Assembly (NCBI GenBank): GCA_029202385.1
Contig: CP119314.1
Location: forward strand, 5,383,001 to 5,447,000
From: Candidatus Sphingomonas phytovorans
Lineage (GTDB): Bacteria; Pseudomonadota; Alphaproteobacteria; Sphingomonadales; Sphingomonadaceae
DNA: 64,000 nucleotides
Direction: 5' to 3'
The position numbers and the translations under genes were made by a program. Under the pieces are notes generated by a model. That model was not told where the DNA came from. It ran no database searches and saw only the letters and a program-made list of their open reading frames with translations. Within the stretch, counting starts at the first letter, position 1; every line of letters starts with the position of its first letter. Positions 59,571-64,000 of this stretch are shown one piece after another.

Positions 59571-62500
59571 TCAGAACGCCGCTCGAACGCCGACCGCGTA
59601 ACGGGCGAACCCCGGCGAGACGAGGGTGACGTTGCGATCGGACCGCTGATGCTGGCGCCGACCTGCGCCGGTCAGGTTGATGGCCTCGGCGAAGACGCTC
59701 ATCCCCTTCCTGAACTCGTAGCTCGCGCTCGCGTCCACCTGGCCATAGGCCTCGGTATAGGTCGGGTTGGGGCCCGTCGCCTGCAGGAATTCGCCGCGCC
59801 AGTTGTACGCGACACGCGCCTGTATGCCGTATTTGTCGAAGAACGCGACCGCGTTCGCGCTGTTGCTGAGGCCGGTCAGCGCGAACTGTGTGACGGTGGC
59901 AGGCTTGCTGTTGTCGTACTTCGCGCTGCCGTCGACGATCGTGTAGTTCAGGATCGCGCCGAAGCCGGTATCCCAGAAGCTGTGCTGGACGGCGAATTCC
60001 CAGCCATGGATCGAAGCGGTCTGATCGCTGTTCACCGGCGTGGTGATCTGGAAGTTGAGCGCCGGATCCTCGGGCAGGGCGTAGATCAGGCCCTGCGCCG
60101 CGTTCGACGATTGCGGGTAATGGGCGAAGATATACTGGCGGATCTGGGTGGCCGTCGCATTCGCCCCGAGTGCAGCGAGCGCCGCATTGTAGCGCGGACC
60201 GCCCACGGGGGTGGTCAGGCCGAACGCGGTGGTATCGACGCGAGTGGTCGAAATGAAGTTCGCGACGTTCTTGTGGAAGTAGCCAATCGAAATATAGCTG
60301 TCGCGACCATAATACCACTCGGCCGACAGATCGATATTCTTCGACTTGTACGGGATCAGGCCCGGATTGCCTTGCGCGCCGGTGCCTCCGCCGACACGGA
60401 ACAGTCCGTCCAGCGTTCGCCCGCCCTGCATGACGTCATAGGCGGCGCGAGTGATCGTGTGGCTGTACGATGCGCGCAGTTTGACGTTGTGAAGTGGCGA
60501 GATATCGAAATCGACCGACGGCAGCCAGTTTTGGTACTGGCCCCGGAACTGGGTGAAGGTGCTGTCGCCTGAGAGGACGACGTTGAACTCGTTGTCCGAC
60601 ACCCACTGGGTGCGTGATGGCACCGGCACCAGCGCCGAGGACGAGACGTTGGTCGTCTCGTAGCGCAGGCCGGCGACGATGTGCGCCGGATTGTCGAACG
60701 CGTCGAACTTGGTCGCTACCTGCAGATAGGGTGCGATCGTCTTTTCGGTGATGCGCCGGTCTGTATTGAAATCCGCAAGGCAGGTGCCGGGAGCGGCAGT
60801 ACCCGATCGCGGCTTGCTGCACGCCTGGAACTTCGATTCAAGCAGATCGACCATCTGCTCGAAATTGAAGGTGTAGAATTTCTGGGCCATGCCCGACTGC
60901 GCAAGGCCTGGGAACAGGTTCGGCAGCGTCGCGAGCGAGAGCATGTTGTCGGGAAGCGAGGACGCAGGGCCGATGCCGCCCCAGGTGTCGTTCTGGATGG
61001 TGCCGAAGGCCGAACGTACCTTGTTCTGCACATAGGAGACGCCGAAATCGAGGCTGTCGAGGAAGCCGCCCTGATGATCATAGTGGCTGCTCAACTGGAC
61101 CTGGTTGATCTCGTCCCTGAAATAGGCGTTGCGGAAAGCACTGCCGGTTGGCGTGACCAGCGCGGCGTTGAGCGGATCGATGCCGGGGGCCATATTGTAC
61201 GAGATGACCGGCAGGTCATGGTCGAAGTTGATCGTCTGGTTCTGGACGCCGAAGATCGCCGTGCCGACCGACATGTTCGAGCCGTATTTGTTGGTCGGCT
61301 TCACTTCCGCGGTCGAGTGATGCGCATCGAGCGTCACCGTCATCCCGCCCGGCGCTTTCCACACCAGGTTGCCGCCGAGCGACTTGTTCTCCGCGCGGTT
61401 GGCGGTGAGCGACCCGCTATAGGAAAGGTCCTTGCCGACGTTGCAGGTCGTCGACGGCGCCACGCAGCCGGCATCCGGCGCGGCGAAGCGCTCGGTATAG
61501 AAGACCGGGCCGGCAACTGGACCATTGGTCCAGGAACTCGACGTGTCGTCATGGTTGAACCAGATGCCGACATTGCTGTTGCGGGTTTCGACGGTATTGC
61601 GTGAATAGGTATAGTCGATCGTCGCGGTCAGCGCATCGGTCGGGCGGAATTGCAGGACCGCCTGGCCGTTGATGCGCTCGCGATTGATGTTGTTGAACTC
61701 ATACGACGCATTCTGCGGGACCTGATAGACGTCGGTCGGGCCCGGCCGGTTGGTGATGTTCGCGGCGCGCGGCGTTCCCGGCGGCGCCAGCGAGCCCCAG
61801 TTGTTCTCGTTGCCGAGATAGCCGTCACGCCAGCCGACGATCGCCTGGTTCGTGCTCGCCTTGCGCTTCTGATAGGAGCCGATGACCGCAAAGCCGATAC
61901 GGTCGTCAGCCAGGGTCGTGCTGAAGATGCCCGAGACTTCCGGCGTGACGTCGTTCTTGCCGTTCTGGGAGGTATCCATCACGCCCTTGACGGCGAGGCT
62001 GCCGCGGGTGCCCGGCCGGTCGAACGGGCGCGGGGTACGGATATTGATGGTCGAGCCGATGCCGCCCGATTCGATCGACGCGCGGCCGCTCTTGTAGACC
62101 TCGACCGCTGCGACGCCCTCGGAGGCAAGGTTGGCGAAGTCGAACGAACGTGACGACGGCGCGCTGCCGCCGTCGCCGATCAGCGCGGTCGGCATCTGGC
62201 GGCCGTTGAGCGTCACCAGGTTGAATTCAGGGCCGAAGCCGCGAACGGTGACGAGCGAGCCCTCGCCGTTGGAGCGGTCGATCGACACGCCGGTGATGCG
62301 CTGGAGCGATTCGGCGAGGTTGGTATCGGGGAATTTACCGATCTCCTCGGCCGAGATGGCATCGACGACGCCCTGCGAGTCCCGTTTGATATCGAGCGAC
62401 TGGCGCAAGCTGGCGCGGATGCCGGTGACGACGATATCGCCCTCCGGTGCATCTGCCTGGATTCGCGATTCGCCGGCTGCCGATGCTTCCTGCGCCGCTG

Positions 62501-62582
62501 CCGCATATGGCACGGCCGCAATCCCGATTGCCGAAACACTCACCAAAAGCCGCGAAAGCGAGCTGGCATTGAAGCTGCGCAT
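59571..62582 (-). CDS. TonB-dependent receptor (module 2)
   Basis: A 1003-residue outer-membrane receptor of the TonB-Xanth-Caul type, with GGGGGAGGAT before the ATG. Signal LLVSVSAIGIAAVPYAAAAQ; TonB-box region GDIVVTGIRASLRQSLDIKR; plug VVDAISAEEIGKFPDTNLAE and TVRGFGPEFNLVTLNGRQMP; GGIGSTINIRTPRPFD; barrel ending with terminal Phe (YAVGVRAAF). Divergent from a GH3 glycosidase, with two LacI-type operators between, so it probably imports a glucoside or oligosaccharide that the GH3 enzyme cleaves. Confidence 0.94.
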   Translation of the reverse strand: MRSFNASSLSRLLVSVSAIGIAAVPYAAAAQEASAAGESRIQADAPEGDIVVTGIRASLRQSLDIKRDSQGVVDAISAEEIGKFPDTNLAESLQRITGVSIDRSNGEGSLVTVRGFGPEFNLVTLNGRQMPTALIGDGGSAPSSRSFDFANLASEGVAAVEVYKSGRASIESGGIGSTINIRTPRPFDRPGTRGSLAVKGVMDTSQNGKNDVTPEVSGIFSTTLADDRIGFAVIGSYQKRKASTNQAIVGWRDGYLGNENNWGSLAPPGTPRAANITNRPGPTDVYQVPQNASYEFNNINRERINGQAVLQFRPTDALTATIDYTYSRNTVETRNSNVGIWFNHDDTSSSWTNGPVAGPVFYTERFAAPDAGCVAPSTTCNVGKDLSYSGSLTANRAENKSLGGNLVWKAPGGMTVTLDAHHSTAEVKPTNKYGSNMSVGTAIFGVQNQTINFDHDLPVISYNMAPGIDPLNAALVTPTGSAFRNAYFRDEINQVQLSSHYDHQGGFLDSLDFGVSYVQNKVRSAFGTIQNDTWGGIGPASSLPDNMLSLATLPNLFPGLAQSGMAQKFYTFNFEQMVDLLESKFQACSKPRSGTAAPGTCLADFNTDRRITEKTIAPYLQVATKFDAFDNPAHIVAGLRYETTNVSSSALVPVPSRTQWVSDNEFNVVLSGDSTFTQFRGQYQNWLPSVDFDISPLHNVKLRASYSHTITRAAYDVMQGGRTLDGLFRVGGGTGAQGNPGLIPYKSKNIDLSAEWYYGRDSYISIGYFHKNVANFISTTRVDTTAFGLTTPVGGPRYNAALAALGANATATQIRQYIFAHYPQSSNAAQGLIYALPEDPALNFQITTPVNSDQTASIHGWEFAVQHSFWDTGFGAILNYTIVDGSAKYDNSKPATVTQFALTGLSNSANAVAFFDKYGIQARVAYNWRGEFLQATGPNPTYTEAYGQVDASASYEFRKGMSVFAEAINLTGAGRRQHQRSDRNVTLVSPGFARYAVGVRAAF

Positions 62583-62652
62583 CGATCCTCCCCCATTTTT
62601 GTCAACGTTGTCACGCCGACTTGTTGTAACGCGATTCAGTTCGCGTTTGATT

Positions 62653-62711
62653 TGAGAACGTTCTCATGACTCGTCGGACAATTCGTGTCAAGTCAGTTGA
62701 GAACGTTCTCA
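62653..62711. promoter_or_regulatory. Twin LacI-family operators between the module 2 receptor and GH3 genes
   Basis: The perfect 14-bp palindrome TGAGAACGTTCTCA occurs twice, at 62653-62666 and 62698-62711, centres 45 bp apart. CG-centred palindromes of this kind are typical LacI/GalR-family sites. The pair can control both divergent promoters and could allow looping by a tetramer. The LacI-type gene at 53589-54644 is the likely regulator. Confidence 0.85.
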
Positions 62712-62812
62712 AACTGTGCTGTTGGTGGTCGATCGACGCATAGGCGTGAGCGGAATGTTGACGATGGATCGGTCCGATCCCCTGTCGGCGGGCCGGTAAA
62801 AGGAGGAGAGAG

Positions 62813-64000
62813 ATGATGTCGAAACGTATCGCCGTGGCGCTGCTCAGCGTGTCGCTTGCTGCAATGGCGAGCGCGCAATCGGTGCCGTCTCGTACCTCGG
62901 CATCCGCACCCTCGCATGATGCGCGGGCCCGTGCCCGGAGCATCGTCGCCCGGATGACCCTCGACGAGAAGATCGGGCTTGTCCACGGGTTGTTCCCACC
63001 CATGGCCAAGGGCAAGACGGCCAATGAGCTGATCCCCTCGGCCGGCCATATCGACGGTATCCAGCGACTCGGCGTTCCGCTGATCCGCGAGAGCGATGCC
63101 TCTCTGGGCGTCGCCAACCAGGTCGAGCAGCGCAAGGGCGATGTCGCGACGGCGCTGCCGTCGAGCCTGGCGACGGCGGCGAGCTTCGACCCGGATATTG
63201 CCCATGCCGGCGGCGCCATGATCGGGGCCGAGGCACGTGCCAAGCGTTTCAGCGTGCTGCTCGCCGGCGGCGTCAACCTGACACGCGATCCCTGGAACGG
63301 GCGCAATTTCGAATATCTGGGCGAGGATCCGCTGCTGTCGGGCGAGATGGCTGGCGCTCATATCGCCGGGGTTCAGTCGAACCGCATCGTCTCGACGGTC
63401 AAGCATTTCGCGCTCAATGCGCAGGAGACCGGGCGGATGGTCGTCGATGCGCGGATCGACGAGGCCAGCCTGCGGCAGAGCGACCTGCTCGCTTTCCAGA
63501 TCGCGATCGAGCGGGGGAAGCCCGGGTCGGTCATGTGCTCGTACAACAAGGTCAATGGCGACTGGGCGTGCGAGAATGATTTCCTGCTGAACCATGTGCT
63601 GAAGCGCGACTGGGGCTATCGCGGCTGGGTGATGAGCGACTGGGGCGGAGTCCATTCGACCGCCAAGGCAGCCAATGCGGGGCTCGACCAGGAATCGGGC
63701 CAGGAGCTGGATAGCGAGATCTTCTTCAGCGACCGGCTCAAGGTCGATGTCGAATCGGGCAAGGTGCCGGCGACCCGGCTCGACGATATGGTCGTGCGCT
63801 ATCTAACCGGGCTGATCGAGACTGGCCTGTACGATTCACCAGTGCCGGACAAGGTACAGGCGATCCCTTATGAGCAGCATGCCGATGTGGCGCAGCGCGC
63901 GGCCGAGGCAGGCATCGTCCTGCTCAAGAATGAGGGTGGCCTGTTGCCACTCGCGGCCACGGCCAGGCGCATTGTGCTGATTGGCGGACATGCCGATGTC
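62813..64000 (+). CDS. GH3 family glycosidase (beta-glucosidase-like), N-terminal part
   Basis: 396 residues are visible before the window ends. Starts ATGATG after AGGAGGAG. Signal peptide KRIAVALLSVSLAAMASAQ sends it to the periplasm. GH3 features are ARSIVARMTLDEKIGLVHG, the substrate-binding VKHFALNAQETGR, and the catalytic nucleophile Asp (about D276) in GWVMSDWGGVHS. The start of the second domain appears in VLLKNEGGLLPLA. Likely a beta-glucosidase or xylosidase; specificity cannot be read. Divergent from the receptor gene and downstream of the twin LacI-type operators. Confidence 0.93.
   Translation, partial: MMSKRIAVALLSVSLAAMASAQSVPSRTSASAPSHDARARARSIVARMTLDEKIGLVHGLFPPMAKGKTANELIPSAGHIDGIQRLGVPLIRESDASLGVANQVEQRKGDVATALPSSLATAASFDPDIAHAGGAMIGAEARAKRFSVLLAGGVNLTRDPWNGRNFEYLGEDPLLSGEMAGAHIAGVQSNRIVSTVKHFALNAQETGRMVVDARIDEASLRQSDLLAFQIAIERGKPGSVMCSYNKVNGDWACENDFLLNHVLKRDWGYRGWVMSDWGGVHSTAKAANAGLDQESGQELDSEIFFSDRLKVDVESGKVPATRLDDMVVRYLTGLIETGLYDSPVPDKVQAIPYEQHADVAQRAAEAGIVLLKNEGGLLPLAATARRIVLIGGHADV

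Overview
The window is high-GC, densely packed DNA with the gene content of an alphaproteobacterium of the Sphingomonadales, most likely Sphingomonas or a close relative. Pointers are the sphingomonad-type suf operon, large TonB-dependent receptors of the TonB-Xanth-Caul type, SapC / cupin-JmjC / tryptophan-halogenase-like genes beside those receptors, and many 4-bp ATGA or TGATG start/stop overlaps. No tRNA, rRNA, CRISPR, transposase or phage gene was seen.

Layout. 1-4.9 kb: end of an acyl-CoA synthetase, a gamma-glutamyltransferase, pyrD and an AraC-type regulator. 4.9-10.9 kb: a complete SUF iron-sulfur cluster operon (Rrf2 regulator, sufB, a small unknown gene, sufC, sufD, sufS, sufT, sufA); sufB carries an apparent 1-bp frameshift and palindromic repeats sit in two gaps, one of them encoding the SufS N-terminus. 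11-18.4 kb: assorted enzymes, a carboxylase gene remnant and an M13 metallopeptidase. 18.4-25.3 kb: module 1, a TonB receptor with a halogenase-like flavoprotein, divergent from SapC and a JmjC-like cupin protein. 25.3-27 kb: a tandem glycine riboswitch in front of L-serine ammonia-lyase. 27-31.7 kb: a MarR-controlled tripartite multidrug efflux operon. 31.8-40.1 kb: small envelope lipoproteins, an orphan KdpD/KdpE-like two-component pair with a pirin, and a tesA / ybbA-ybbP-like locus.

40.1-52.4 kb is an N-acetylglucosamine (chitooligosaccharide) utilisation locus. A TonB receptor brings oligomers in, a GH20 hexosaminidase trims them, and a NagE EIICB permease takes up and phosphorylates GlcNAc with phosphate from a dedicated EIIA-HPr-EI fusion. 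NagA and a SIS-type deaminase feed glycolysis, and a GntR regulator probably acts at near-identical inverted 15-bp sites in the divergent promoter region.

52.4-64 kb is a second sugar locus. Two LacI-type regulators are followed by module 2 (halogenase, JmjC-like protein, SapC, second halogenase, TonB receptor, all on the minus strand) divergent from a GH3 glycosidase that runs off the window end. Two identical perfect 14-bp palindromes lie between the receptor and GH3 genes.

The most interesting signal is the repeated association of TonB receptor, SapC, JmjC-like cupin protein and flavin-dependent halogenase-like proteins in two separate loci with different gene order. It suggests an uncharacterised receptor-linked modification or uptake system. 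Other points of note are a dispersed CCCTGTT/AACAGGG palindromic repeat family at two loci and the riboswitch-serine dehydratase pairing.
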